Assembly (NCBI GenBank): GCA_003508835.1 | Contig: PUFA01000057.1 | Span: forward strand, 9,250,501 to 9,314,500 | Source: Eonycteris spelaea | Taxonomy: Eukaryota; Chordata; Mammalia; Chiroptera; Pteropodidae | Direction: 5' to 3' | DNA length: 64,000 bases | In this document: piece after piece, positions 26,001-41,000 of the stretch | Numbering within the stretch: position 1 is the first letter of the stretch | Layout: each line of letters starts with the position of its first letter | Translations under genes and position numbers: made by a program | Notes under the pieces: model-generated | What the model saw: the letters and a program-made list of their open reading frames with translations, nothing else | What the model was told of the DNA's origin: nothing | Databases searched by the model: none

Positions 26001-29000
26001 TTTGACAGATATGAATAAAGCTCAGGACAGAAGTTTTTTGAAAGGAGATTTTAGAATTGTTAAGCAGCTGGGAGGTACTTCAAGTCATGAGTGTGAACTT
26101 GAAACCCCTGGGAGCTTTTTTTTTTTTTTTATTTTATTATTTTATTTTATTTTTATTAGGTGAGGCTATCCTTCGTTGACCTCAAGATTGCAAGGACCTT
26201 GTCAGCTTACAATCTCTTATTTTTTTTATTTCTTAATGCCTATAGCACCTGGTCTTCCTAGATGGTCTCCCATCCAAGTACTAACCAGGCCCGACCCTGC
26301 TTAGCTTCCAAGATCAGATGGGGTCGGGCTTGTTCAGGGTAGCATGGCCGTAGAGCCCCTGGGAGTTTGTATGGAGTGAAAGCGCCTTCAACAGAAACTC
26401 GAGAATCGTAGCCATTTTAGGAGGAAGAGGAGCCAGTTCTAGAGAAATAGGAGGAAATCCTTGAAGAGAAGAAAAACTGTTGCTACTGCCTGAGGTGTTA
26501 GAGTAAGATGTACAAGCCCCTAGTCCTTGGCTGGGGGTTCAGAGGCCCTGGGGAGTTAGTGGATTGGAGGGCGATTGTGGGAGAGTGGCAAGGGAGGCAA
26601 GCAGTGGGTAAAATGAGCAGATAGTAGTAGGAAGGAAATACTTTTAGAAACTGATTTTATAAAAAGTCATGTGGCTGTTTTGAGCAAATAACATAATAAT
26701 ATTGCTACATTGCTTAATGATCTAACAAATGAAAACATGTCATTGTATCTGACAAGATTTCACATTTTCTTCAACTTTGTATATTGTAGTTAGCGATCTC
26801 TTATTTTAGAACTTTGGGTACCATTTTAAGTAAAACAATGAGTGGACTGTAAGCATTTTTTCTAAAGCCTTTGGTACTTGGTAATCTTCTTCTGTGAATG
26901 CAAGAATTTTACACATGTAAAATTCAAATAACAGAACTTTGGGATATCAAATGTCTACCAGAACGGCCATTTTTAACTAAGTCTTCAGTAATTACAGTGG
27001 CTCCACATGACCTGCTGCCATTTATACTTAAAAAAGAAACCCTGTATATACTATATACTACTTGGTATGAAGATCTCATGTTAGAACAGTCCTTTTATGT
27101 GGTTTTAGCAGTACTATGAAATATTGGTGATATTTGGCATTAGAGCAGGATATATGAGGTTTGATAGATACCAGAGTGCTTCAGATTTAGGTAATATGGT
27201 TTCCAGCTAGCCTGGCAGAGAGGGCATTTTAAAACTCTGGATCCTATTTGGTGCCCTTGACATCATAACTGTTCATCAGCATGGTTGGGCATTGTATTTA
27301 TGAACCCTCAAAAATTTAATATAGCAGTACATGGTGGGTGTGTGTTCTCCTGGGAAGTATGTCTACTTTTGACAGATTTCCAAAGCCATCTAAAAGATCA
27401 GTAAGTTCCACCCAGTCAAACCTATTCTGTTTATGTGTCACTAACACCCTTAGAAGTAGATATCTAACAGACCAGAATAGATAATAGAAAAGGAATACAT
27501 TAGTATTTGATATTAAAACTGAGCAGTTAGGTCAGAAATGTGATGCTTTTTTAATTTATGAGCTTTGATTTGCCTCTTACCTTGCAAATGTTCATCTATT
27601 CAAAAATATTTATTGTTTATCATGTACCAGATAGTGTTCTGAGTGTTACTAATACAACAAAACAAAACAGACAAAAATTCATGATCTCTCTGATATTCTT
27701 TGGGAGATGGATGGTAAACACAAAAACTAAGTAAATTATATAATGTATTAGTGATAAGTGCCGTAATGAAAATTAAAGCAGATGTGGAAATACCTGAGAA
27801 GGTGGAGATGGGGAGTTTGCAATTCTAGAAAAGGTGGTGAGAGCCATCTGCACCAACAGATGACTTATTTTAAATAAAGACCTAAAGGATGTGAGGGAAT
27901 AAACGATGCAGATGTTTGCAGGAAGGGTATTTCAGACAGAGGGAGTAGCCAGTACAAAGGCTCTGGGCAAGAGCATACCCAGAATGTTTAGAGAACAAGG
28001 AGCCAGTGTAGCAGAAATGGAGGAAACAATGGGAATGTGGTAGGAGGGATCAGGAAACTTATGGAGGACCAGATCACTAGGACCCTATAAGGACTTTAGC
28101 TTTCATTCTGGAGGGTTTTGATTATAAGAGTGACAAGCTCTGACACATTATATGGGTGACTCTAGCTGCCATGTTGAGACTAACTGTGTGGAGGCAAAGA
28201 TAGAAGCAGTGAGCTCAATTCAAGGGAACCAGTATAGTTGTAGTAGAGATGGCAAGGGGTAGTTGGATTCTGAATGTTTTGAAGATAGAACCAATGGGGT
28301 TGGCTAATGGATTAAATGCTAGATGTGAGAGAAAGAGTGGTATCAAGAATGACTCCAAGGCATTTTGTCTGATCAGTTGAAAACAGGTCTGAGCAGCTAT
28401 GTGTTGAGGAAGCTTGAGAGGTGCAAAGCGAGGGTGGGGATTCCATTTTGGATATATGAAGTTTGCGTCACCTAAGAAATGTTGAGTGGAGAGAGATCCT
28501 AGTTGGATGTTATAAGCATATAGATAGTGTTTAAAGCCATGAGACTAGATGATTACTCCCATGAGAGTAGAAAAGTAGAGAGGTCCAAGTATTGGGCTCA
28601 GAGGAATACCAACATTAAGAGGTTGGGGAGTCGAGGCAAGCAACAAGAGTGAAAGAAGAGAACCAGGTGAGTGTAGTGTCCTGGAAGTCAAATGAAGAGC
28701 ATAATTCAAGAAGGAAAAGGATCATGGTCAGATGAAGACTGAAAACTGAGTAATTTCAGTCTTTAGGTCATTGTTGACTTAGATAAGAAAAGTTTCCTTA
28801 AAGGTGGGATAAAAGCTTGATTAAAGAAATTGGTGGTTTTCATATCTTAGGAGGTTTTACGATAGTCACTGTATATACAACATTTAGTCCCTATCCTGAT
28901 AGAAAGCATAAATTTCAAATTTGGTTAAGACATTATATTATAGTTAGCTCTACTGACTTGGAAGAGATAGAAGTGCAACTAGTAGGATGATGGTCAGTAT

Positions 29001-32000
29001 AGTACCAGCTGGCCCTTGTTTTAGAGTACAGCCCAGCCACAGCCACCTTAACTTTCATTTCAGTGACTCGATAGTCACAGAAACTTGAGCATGGAAGGAG
29101 TACTTTCTGGGGTAAAGGAGGCCTTTAATGGCCCAAATAGTTATTGAGGAGCAAGATCAACCCCAAGATGTAAACCATATCTACATTTTGAAAATGAGTG
29201 GAGGGGAAGAATCATGCACAGTGGACCCTTTTCTGTGAGTTTGGCCCAGAATAAGAAGCAGACTTCTGAATATTCTTCCTCTCATTAGATTGACTTTTTG
29301 GAACCTGGGGGTGAGGGTAGTGTTTCCATAGAGCCCACTTCCATCTTTACACACTTGTGCCATACATGTTACAGAGTTAGGAACTGTCAAGCCCTTTTTA
29401 GGTAAGAGGCTTGTTGTCATGACTCTTGCACTGTTTCCTGAAATGATATCAAAAACTATCTGAAAAAAATTAAGAGGAACAATTAAATTGTATCAAAAGT
29501 CAATATAAAATGCTTTCTGTCCATCTGAAGTTCTGATAATCAGCACTTTAAACATATAATCCATTGCCTAGTTTAATTAGTATGTACCTAGGTTTCTGGG
29601 GTCTTCCTTTAAAACTTTAATTGTCTCCTGAATCATTCCTGGTAATGTTTAACTCTTACATCTTTGTGTAATTATTTGACAGAATATGTGGATTTTATAC
29701 TTTTAGGACAGTTTTAGAAGACGACAGAAAGAAAAAAGAAAGAGAATGAAGGTGAGTTTTAACTAACTTTGTAAGATTGGCAGTAGCATAAGTTTACAAC
29801 TTCGGAGGAAGATGTTCATGACAATAGCTTTTTATTTCTTACCCAGTAGGAGTTAGAGACATAATGTTCACTCAACAGCCTTCTTATCTGGAGAAAGAAT
29901 GCTAATGTCTGTTTTAAATTAAGTCCTTTTCAGCTTTGGAGCTGAAGGGATATACTTGATGGGCAGGAGTGACTGGTGGCACTTAGCTATTTGACTTCTT
30001 TTTTACACTAATCAGCTATTGTTTCTGTAATGAAGAGTTAGCCCTTTGTATCCTCTCAAAAGTTGCTGCATTCTGTCTACATCTTTGTCAGGTTAGTCTT
30101 CCCAGAACATGACACTCGAAACTTTGTTGTTTCTCTGCTTAGAAATCACCAGTAATTAGTCTCCTCAGAATCCAGTTCTGTTTTAGTCTGGTATGCAGAA
30201 TGCACTATAATCCAGTCGAAATCTAGCCGCCCAGCTTTTCCACTGTCTTCTAAACATACCATGTCTGTCCCTCCAGACTCAGAGCATTGCCTTTATTTAT
30301 TTAGTGCCTGCAAATGGATTTTTGACTTTATGACTCCCTTACATTTACCTTTTCCACAAGGCCTCCCTGTTGCTTCTGCTCTTAAACCAAAAGTCTTCTT
30401 CTTCTTCTTCTTCTTTTTTTTTTTTTTAATAAGAATCCTTTCTTTTAATTCTGGTGCTTCTTGCTGTGATATGTCTCCTTAATTGCATGCTTTATGGTCA
30501 CTTAACTTCTGTAGTTCTTGTTTTTCTTGTCTTCCTGACTAGATTTTAAACTTATGGAGTTTAGGGACTGCCTTTTATTATATTTTATTGGAATTGAGCA
30601 ATTCAGGAACCTATAAGAGAGAAAAGTAGAGTTGTTTATTTTTGCAGGTAGGTTCGAAACCACTTAGAGAGGAGCATATTTGTTTTCTACCTTACATATA
30701 ATTATTGTTTTTAGTCAATATCTGTTTTAAAAATAACTTTTATCATTTAGTCATGACTGTCTCTTATTAATATCTTTAATCATAGCTCTGATTAGAGAGT
30801 TAAATTCTAGCAAGGTGAAGAGTAAATAAAAGTCATATTCTTAAGTATAAAACAAACTCTTGATTTATTTTTTACCTTACTAATTATATTTATTTGCCTA
30901 AAATTTTGTCTAGAATGTGTTCTGAAATTGGTAAGTAAACATAATAGAATAGCCTAATGGGACTTGACTTTTCTATATATATATCAGAACAGTGAGTTAT
31001 ATGTACTTTTAGAGCTGAGGTATTAACTATTACAGGCTATTGTTTACAGGGTAAGTTATCATTAAATCAAAGTGTTGACAACCCTGTAATGTTCATAGAA
31101 ACCTATTACATCTTTTAAGTGCTTACAGTGGGGACTCTATTTCATTGCCCCTTTTCTTCCTGTCATCTAACTTTGTTGTGATTTAATTTTAATTTCTACA
31201 TTCATTTCCATTTATGTTAGAGAGATCAACCAGCTTTCACTCCTGGTGGAATATTAACCCCTCATGCCTTGGGTTCAAGAAATTCACCAGGTTCTCAAGT
31301 AGCAAGTAATCCAAGACAAGCAGCCTATGAAATGAGGATGCAGAATAATTCTGTAAGTGACTCACTTTTATTTAACATTGAAGAGTGGTGACTGTCAGAT
31401 ACTGGTAGTTGTGGGTGAATTTTATCACTTAGCCTGGAGTCATTTTGTGTTATATTTTTTTTCAACTTCTTTTGCCTTGAGATGTTTTTAATTCTGTTAA
31501 ATTCATTTTTATCAACATAAAAATATCTGAATGGTATTAAAGAAAATGCTTGTAAATATAGATAGCTAAGTAGCTACAGTCATTCTGTAATGCAAATGGG
31601 CCATAGTGTTTTACTCTTCCCCCAAAGATACTGGGTGGTGATGGTGTTAGAAGCATGAAAGACATCCAAAGTTTTCATTGCTGGGGCAAAAGAAGAGGGT
31701 GGGTTTCGCTGCCTATTTCCCTCTTTCCTTCCAGGTATCAGTCAAGGTCATTTTGCAGAATAGTATTCCTCAGTCTGTCAAATACAGGTACTCTTTACTG
31801 CCTAAATGCTCACTGTCCAACTCAGCTTTCTGTAATAGTGGCAACAGGTCTTGATGTCTGGGCACATGGCAGGGCAGCAGCAGGGGTGAGGGAACAGACC
31901 AATAAAATAGACTGATAAAGTTATTGCTTACTTTGGGCTAGTAGGCATTGAGAGAGAATGTTGTAGAGGGAGGTAGATGTTATGTAAGGTTTGGTATTTT

Positions 32001-35000
32001 ATGCAAACTATTGCTGTGATATATCCAAGGAAATTGCATAAGTTTTTAACCATTTTTGTTATTTAAAATTTATTCTAATAGTTATGTTATTGATGCTTAA
32101 ATTCCTATTAGGGACAATCCTATATGCAGAATTTTTGCCATATCGGAGACTGATTGCATTTGTATTATAAATTCACACCTAGAAGTTTTAGGACCTTATA
32201 TTTAGAATTTGTGAATTGAGATTTTGCTCCTCTTGAGAGAAGCAACCTGGGTTTCTGGTGTGGTTTTTGTTGTTTAATTTTTGTTTTTCTTGTGCTATTA
32301 AAAGAGTGAGATGTGCAGGGTCAGTGAAAGGGATTATACAGTGCGACCCTTGGATAGAATAGGAAAAAAACCTGATGTCCATCGTTTAAGATTATGGTGA
32401 CTGCAGTCTCCTCAGAGTAGAACTGAGAGTGACTGTGACTGGTATTCTCGAACACTGTGTCAATGATAGGATACCTTTACTTTTCTCTTAATCACTGGGA
32501 GGCAGATGGGTTTAAACTTTGCCAGCTGTGTTGCTTTGAGGAGGATTCCATTGTTATATGCAGGCTCCACAAGACTAGACTCACTGTTGATTAATAATGT
32601 CTGCCATGGGAATAGAAGTGGGGAGATTGGTGAATGGATTGCTTATTTGATCCTTTCTAATTCCTCTTGACACAGTTATTTCTGTTGGAGGCTTTGCATG
32701 AAGGGGTTTTCATCTAGAATGTTTCAAATTTAAGGAAATCAAGAAGCCAAATTATCAGTTCATTTATAGGGAGCCTTTAAGGTTACGTTTTATTTTTTCT
32801 TAAAGTTTGAGTGTAGTAACAATCTCTAGTAGTTGACTAGTTTCTACTGGTGGTCAGCATTGTTAACATTCTATTAGATAGCTTTTGTTTCCTCCTAAAT
32901 ATATGTTTTTAAATGGCACATTCTGAAATATAGTTTCATTATATCTGTGGCCATTCTCAGTTTAATAAAATTTGATTGCAAAAACAGCTTTTTATAAAGA
33001 AATTTGAATTGGTATGAATTGGATATGTTCAAGAAAGAATATTTTATTGGTACTGACAGCAGAAAGGAGAGCAGTGGAGATTTAGTATTGAAGAGCAAAC
33101 ACCTTTAATTTTCTTGAAGGTGTATTATCTTTGTTATCTGAAGACAGTTTATATCTTGCTTGTCAATTGGGAAAATTTGCTTGATACAACAACTTTTGTG
33201 TACTGGTTAACCACCATGTACAAGGCAGGCAGTATGTTATTGGTCTTTCACACATTTTATTTAATCTTTGCAATAACCTATAAAGAGATAAAACATTATC
33301 CTTATGTGAAGTCAAGGCTGACAGTTTAAATAAATTGCCCAAGACCATATAGCCAGTAAAGGTTGGACTTGGTTTTTCAAACTTGGATCTGAATTGCTAA
33401 AAATCCACATTTCATTTTCCAAGTACAACAATGCCTTCCTGTATTTATTTATTTTATTTTTTGACCGTATTGGCCATATAGTATCATGAATAAAATTGAT
33501 ATACATTTTAAAAAGGAAAGTGTCATAAGCTCAGTGAAATATAATTTCAATGTGTTGTAACTTTTCTTGGTCTGTGGTATGAGCTATCTTTATGTTACGG
33601 TTTTTAGTTATAATATCATTAAAAGAGCCTTCTCAGTTCTCAACTTAAAATTAATTCAGTTTACTTGAAATATCTAATATATTGTGAATAACAGAAGAAA
33701 CCTTTACTGTGAAAACCTTTTCTGCCATTTACATTTTTGGTCATTTAACATAAACTATAGGTACAGAAGATTGTAATTTTTGAAATTAAATATTAAATAT
33801 TAAAATACTTTAGGGTGCTGCTATGTTCATGAATTAAAATACAAAAGGAAGATAATACTGATAATACTTTAAAGATTCTTTAAACTGATATCGAAATCTG
33901 AAATAATAAAATATGCATTTTTAAAAGATGACTAATATATTTTTATTTATTTCATGAACTTTAGAACAATATGTATAATATAATTTAACAGTTATCCAGC
34001 AGAGTCTCATTAAACTGTTGCTTTCTAGAGTGGTTGTACTAGGTTGAACACTTACCATTTAATTTCATTTTTACCAGCATTGACTTTTTTTTAATTTTTT
34101 TTTTTTTTTAGGCGAGGCAACCTTTAGTTGACCTCACAGATTGCAAGGACCTTGTCAACCTACAATCCCTTATTTTTTTATTTCTGATGCCTACAGCACC
34201 TCGTCTTCCTAGGTAGCCTCCCATCCAAGTACTAATCAGGCCCGACCCTGAGCATTGACTTTTTAATGTATTATTTATACATTATTTATGTGTGTATCTC
34301 TATTTATATATGTTTTTCCATTTATAACTTTGTTATTTTGCGAAAGTGATCATGAATTTATAACACAAGGGAACCACCAAAGGAAAAAGTATTCACGTCC
34401 TACTATTTTAAAAGTCTGTAAAATTAAAATTTTCTTTTTTCTTCTGAAGCAGTTTTTACCCTGAAAATATTCAAAAATTTTTTATTTTAAGCATAGGAAG
34501 CTTGGTACTCTATATTACTCTTTTGGGTGGGAGGGGGGGTGCAGTAGACCAAGATCAGTCTTTGTACTTTCTAAATACATTTACCATATCTATTTGATAG
34601 CTTTAAGAAAAGTTTTTGTGAAGCATGGTGGTAATGGCAGTTGGATGTAACTTCTTATGTGAAATGCATACTTAAATCCTTCCTCTGTGTTGTTGTAATT
34701 GTCTGCAGAGTCCTTCAGTATCTCCTAATACGAGTTTCACTTCTGATGGCTCCCCATCTCCATTAGGAGGAATTAAGCGAAAAGCAGAAGACAGTGACAG
34801 TGAACCTGAGCCAGAGGATAACGTCAGGTGAAGCCATTTTTTGGTAGCACTTTGTTAACAAATTGCTGAAATAGATGCAATTTAATTAATGTTATTTAGC
34901 TTAGAGCAGCAGTGCCTTCAGATGCTTGCCTGTGATCTTTTTATCCACTGATAATTAATGTGGAGGGTTAGAATAGTCAGTAAATTCCAGTGAGATCTGT

Positions 35001-38000
35001 AAGCTATAGCTGTTAAACCTAAGTATCCGATTAGTATGCATGCAGGTTTTTGTCCTCCAAACCACTTTTCCCTCTGAGACCAGGCACTAGATCTGCTAGG
35101 CATGAGGTGTTTAGCTCTGACTGTGTGATCTGAATGCTACTGTTTCAAGATTAAATTTTCAAGCTACTTAACCTAGAAAGTTCATTTATACTTGGATACT
35201 TAATATAGTTTGCTTAATCTTCTCAGTTGAAAAGGTTATTCATCAAAATGAGATAATGCAAAAGTCCTTTGGTTAAGAGATAAATATGTATATTTTTAAA
35301 AAACCACAAACTTGCATATGCATTTCATTTGCATTATCTTGCATTACATTTCTTGGCAGAGAAGTTTTCCTTTAGCTGTACATTTAATATTTACAGTAGG
35401 AAACTTCAATTCTTTAATTTATCCAGAAGTTTGAAGATATTAAATAAGATTAACAGCCTCTTGTGTAATTAAATCGAGGTTTGAAGCCTGGGCTACAAGT
35501 ACAAAAGGCCACACTCAATTATAACTCATTAAGAATTTGGCAAAATGATATATTTCAAAGTTGAACAATAGTGATTCGCAGCTCATGCTGCTTTTGTAGG
35601 ATGTGGATGGTGTGTTTATATTTATGATTAAAAATTTCACAAATGTCATGTATGGGCTCCATTTCTAACATTCTTTGATGTCAGAGTCTGAGATCTGTGG
35701 TGACTTGTGATTGAACATTTACCTCATCTGAGATTTTATTCTCTGCTTCCGTAACTCTAGACTTTTCTCTTAGAGTGTTTTTGTTTTACTGTGTAGCCAT
35801 CATAGTCAATAGCAGCTTAATAAGCTAACTTGATTTGTTTAGTACTTTATTGTTTAATCCTGTTGCTGTTGATAATCAAGGTAGAAATGCTTCTGTAAAG
35901 GAATGTTTGGAGTTCTAAGCATTTATTTCATTGATATTTTCTCCTTGATGTTTATAAATCCCTTGTGTGTGGTGAACTAAAATTGCTGTGGTCTATTCTG
36001 AAACATGACTGCAATTAATTGGTAAGATCTGGTGCTTGGTAGAATATAGCTGTTTAATGGATAACCATCTTGATGTTCTTGATCTATTCTGTAGTGTTCT
36101 TTGGCTTCTTTGTGTTCCTTCAATAAAATGTTTAAATCTTTTAGAGAATGAGAAATGAGTACTAAAAAATATATACCTTGGATGAAAATGTGGTTCTTCA
36201 TATTTTATTCTCAGTGATTAGTGATGATTTAGTGGATTGATTGACTTGCTTCTCAGTTTTAGAAGAACATACATGCATCTGTGTGTCCTTCCATTAAGCC
36301 AACAACAACTGTTATCTGAAAGAGGGATAAGGCCCAAGGATATGGATACTAGGTATACACAGAATTTCTGTGTGGTTCCTAGATTATTCTTTTATAAACC
36401 ATTTTTTTTTTTTTACCATTTACGCAAGTCATTTTTTAACAGTAATTTGACTTTCTTTGTATAGTTTAAATGTATTTTAACAAATTGAGGAACTTGATGT
36501 ATATAAAATAAATACTTTCAGTATTTGAATCTTAAAATGTAGTTTAAGAATTGTTCCACAATCAAAAACATGTAAAACAGCAAGAAAATTTGAGCAAACA
36601 AGTGTTCTATTCTACTTTAATAAATGGTTATTTTTTTTCCTCTTTTAAGTGTAGTTTTATAATGGTCTTCCTAAAATCAGTGTTTGGGTTTATGATGTTT
36701 ACCTGTCAAGTTGGTAATAAATCCTGTGAAAGTGGACTTTTTAGAAATAATTAAATGAAATTGTGTTAGCATTGCTGCTTAACTCATTTACATTTCACCT
36801 GGACATTAACTATAAATGGATTTGGGTGTTAAATCAGTGAAAGTGTATTTATTAAACATAAACTGGCTCTGTCTGGTTTTTAGGCTGTGGGAAGCTGGTT
36901 GGAAGCAACGGTACTATAAAAACAAATTTGATGTTGATGCAGCTGACGAGAAATTTCGTCGTAAAGTTGTGCAATCTTACGTTGAAGGGCTCTGCTGGGT
37001 TCTTCGATATTATTACCAGGTACAAAAAGAATATTTTCTTGTAATCTTTAGCTAATCATTTTAGGAAGATAGTAATTTGAGCTATATTTGGAAATTAAAC
37101 CCAGATTCACTTTCTTAATGCTTCCTATTTAGAAGTTCATTACCTTAAATGATATTTGTTTGTAAAGCTCCTTAGATGTTAATATATAAACAAAGCTAAT
37201 TTTTGTTTTGCTAAAGGATTTCAGCATCAAGTAGTGTGGCTGAGTGTACTTTGTCTTTCAAATGATTAAAGTTTAGTGTTTTTTAATTGGAATAACAAAA
37301 TAACTGAGTAACTAAGTGACTGAACGAAGGACAACCCTGGCAAATGCTGGTAAGAATTTGAAAGGAATTTGAATGATACTGTTTCCTCTTTGTATTGTAG
37401 CGATGTTAAATGAAGTGCATTTTAATTGGAGTAATCTCTATCTGACTTAAAGTCTTTGATAATTGAGATAACAGACTGGTAAGAAATTAGGTAGACATAT
37501 AGGGGATGTAATACCTTTAGATAAACCTGATTTTGTGCTCAAAGAGCGAGTTAAGTTAGGTTTAGTATGACCTGGGAATAGATGAAGTTTGTTAGTAAGT
37601 AGAAAGTAATTTAATGCACTAAGCCTGCAATATGGTATTGATTGTAAAATATTCTAAATTCATGTTTTACTCCTAAAATCAAGATTTTAATCCCTTAGGC
37701 ATAGTCAAAACACACATTAGGAAGACTCCTCTTTTCTATGAGTATAACTTGCTTTTGCTATCTTTCTGATGGGTTTGCTTGAAATGAAAATATAAGAGAA
37801 AATTTTAAAATGAAACTTTTGGCTGTTTTACTCTTAGTCACTTTCAGTAATGTCCCTTACCACTTGTAGGTTTAGTAAGTGTCAGCTGCAACTTCTCTTC
37901 ATTTTATTTGATAATGACAACTCTAGAGTTGAAGAAAAATGTCAACAGACATTTTAAGGAGAAAAATTTTGACCAATTTATGTCTGTAAATATGAAGTTT

Positions 38001-41000
38001 GGTGTTAACTGATTATTAAAGATACTTTACAGTATTTCTTAAATGAAGGGTCTATTGATATAAAGTAAAAAGTTCGTATTTAATCAAAATAACTTAGGAC
38101 TTCTTGGAAAAAAATTTATATATGGAATATATACTAGAAGTCATGTATTTTATAAATGGTGTATTATAAGTTAATGTTCTAATTTTTTTTGTTTTTGTAA
38201 TGTAACTGTCATTAACATAGATTTTTGTTTTTGTTGTTTCTAATGATTATAGGGCTGTGCTTCCTGGAAGTGGTATTATCCATTCCATTATGCACCATTT
38301 GCTTCAGACTTTGAAGGTATTGCGGACATGCCTTCTGATTTTGAGAAGGGCACTAAACCGGTAAGCTTGATTATTTAGAGCCATAAAATTCATAGAATTC
38401 AGGCTTAGATAAAAATTGTGTCTTCAGCCTTTTTTTCTTCCTTGCAGTTTAAACCACTGGAACAACTGATGGGAGTTTTTCCAGCTGCGAGTGGTAACTT
38501 TCTACCTCCATCATGGCGGAAGCTCATGAGTGATCCCGTAAGTCTTAGTATTTTGAGTGTCTTGGTAACTGGGGTGTTTTCATATGTTTTACTAACATTA
38601 GTCACGGTTGCTTTTGCATCTCAGTTGAAACAGTGAAATCCAGAAATAAAGTAAAAATATTTAAGTTCTTCTGTATATTTTTCACTACTTTTTTCACCCT
38701 GCTTACCTTGTCATTAGTACTCTACCTAGTAAATAAAATTGTGTTTTGGAGAAATTTGTATGATAGTCGTTTTGTTCTCAGCCTACCTGTCATTATTTTT
38801 ACTTGTTCGAGCCCTTTGAAGTGACTGTCAGAGCTCAAAAGACTGATCTTTCTGAAATCACGTCTAAGCCTGTTCTGTGTGCTAGCTAGCTAGAAAGAGT
38901 GAGATCTACCCAGGAAATAGAGATTATTACTATCAATAAACTCTTCAATCTCTGTCTTGGGCCTACAGTTGTCAGCTTTACAATTCTATAATAATGCTTT
39001 TTTTTCATTATTTAAAATAAAATTGTTAATTTTGTTTTACTAGACCTGGGATTAATGACCTGATGACAGATTTTAAAAGGGATGAAACCTCATTTTTTTC
39101 ATCAGGCTTGATAAGTTGAATGAAAGTTGTATCAAATTATGTATTACAGAAACATGTGACTTCTGTTTTGAGTCTTTACTTTTCTCCTTGCCTAGGATTC
39201 TAGTATAATTGACTTCTATCCTGAAGATTTTGCCATTGATTTGAATGGGAAAAAATATGCATGGCAAGGTAAAATTTAAATATTATTTCTTTTCATTAAA
39301 CTTATTTTCTCTTTTTGGTAAAAATGTGAGCAAACATGATTTATGGGATGAAAGTATTTCTGTAAAAGATAAGTATTTTAAGAATTACATGTGAAAATTT
39401 GCTATTTAGCAATGATTGAGAGTAATTTTAATAGTAACTTCGAGTTGAAATAGATTTATTATTATATCTTTTGTTTCCTTTGTCATTAATGCATGAGAGG
39501 AGACTTGCTCCTTCCATCTAGCACTCATTGATACCTTGTTAGGATCCTGAGAGATGTAGAAACATGATAGTGTCTGTGTGGAGCCTGACTTGTACTCCAT
39601 GGAAACTGTTGAAAAGTGTGTTAGAAATTTAGTTTAAATACTTGACATTAATCATTACTTAAAGTTTATCTTTGTATATTTATTATTTTCTCATTCCTCT
39701 GTTTACAATTTTGTAAGATTGGCAATATCAAATTACTACTAAATTCACGGAGCTATTTACCATTTGACAAACGTGTGATGATGGTTGATTGTAAAACACA
39801 ATTAAGAGTCTCTCATTCAATAAGCCAAGGATTGTTTCACACCAAAGCTTCTTTCAGCAAATCATTTTAACCTTTTCTTCCACCATAGATTTTCTAGGAA
39901 AATAACCACATTTGTTAAAATCATGTTTTCACTCTTTTTCCTTGATTATTCCCTATGGTTTAGATGACTAATAAGGGCAATAATCACAAATACAGCAGTT
40001 TTGAGTGACAGTAGTTTCAAAATAATTTAGCCCTATTTACCATTTCTCTTTGCTACTTAAAATTTTTATTTAGCCAAAATACTGTATATTCTAGTATATA
40101 TAGAAGCAGAATATATTTAGCTTTAATCATTTTGTATATTTTTCTAGTACTAGATGCTATATTACTGGTATGCTTCTTTGGAAATTATGCCTGTATGTGC
40201 AGATAAAACAATGACTTTAATTCTAGCATACTTCAAAGGACAATTTTCAGCCTGAAAATGAACATCTATTCTCTCTCTACCCCCACGCCCAGTTATTTAA
40301 GCAAGTCTCTAAAAATTTTTTTGTATATAAATTATTAGGTTTTCAAATGTAAAAAGAATACTATGCAGTTTTAGAGCTGGAAAAGACATCCCAAGTATTC
40401 TAGTTAAACAGACCTGAGTATTTTAGTTGTGTGATCTCTTTTTACAAAAGAAGAAACTGAGTCTTAGAAAAATCAAAAAGGATATCTCGCAAACTCGGAA
40501 GATTTACTGGCCTGCCCAAGGGCATCCTAGCAAGTCCAGATCACAGACCAATGTCCCGGTAGCAATTTGTTGATTTAAATCAACGGTTTTATCATCAGAG
40601 AGTTACAATTCAGCAAACATGATTTTCCATATGAGCCATTTTAAGAATGGAAAACATACAGAATTTTTCTTCTACTACCACATAGAAAGAAAGTATTCAC
40701 ACTTCAATTTTGGCTAAATAGAGTTCATTTCCAAAATGTTTTGATATTAGCAGGGATACTCTACTAGCAATGTTTATTTGGACCAATGATAAGTTGGAAT
40801 TTAGGTGATCCTAATAGCCAAGGTGTGTGGTGTGCATTTGTTTCCCCAGGTGTTGCTCTGTTGCCTTTTGTGGATGAGCGAAGACTACGAGCTGCCCTAG
40901 AAGAAGTGTACCCAGACCTCACCCCAGAAGAAAGTAAGAGTTATACTTCCACTTGGTCACCATTGAATCTCTGTAATATAGAGTTTACATTTTCTTATAA

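Larger units (their letters stand above)
31353..34708. other. Intron 15
   Basis: Contains a MIR near 33.2 kb and a truncated 5S-derived SINE at 34090-34250. The remainder shows no gene or recognisable element. Confidence 0.5.

Noticed and set aside
26238..26353. 5S rRNA gene on the - strand
   Set aside because: It is followed by a SINE tail and A-rich end and is flanked by a target-site duplication, so it is a retroposon and not a ribosomal gene.
27600..28760. Purine-rich region in intron 13 as a transcribed lncRNA exon
   Set aside because: The text resembles an old dispersed mammalian repeat seen in other mammals, and there are no clear splice sites or poly(A) signals around it.
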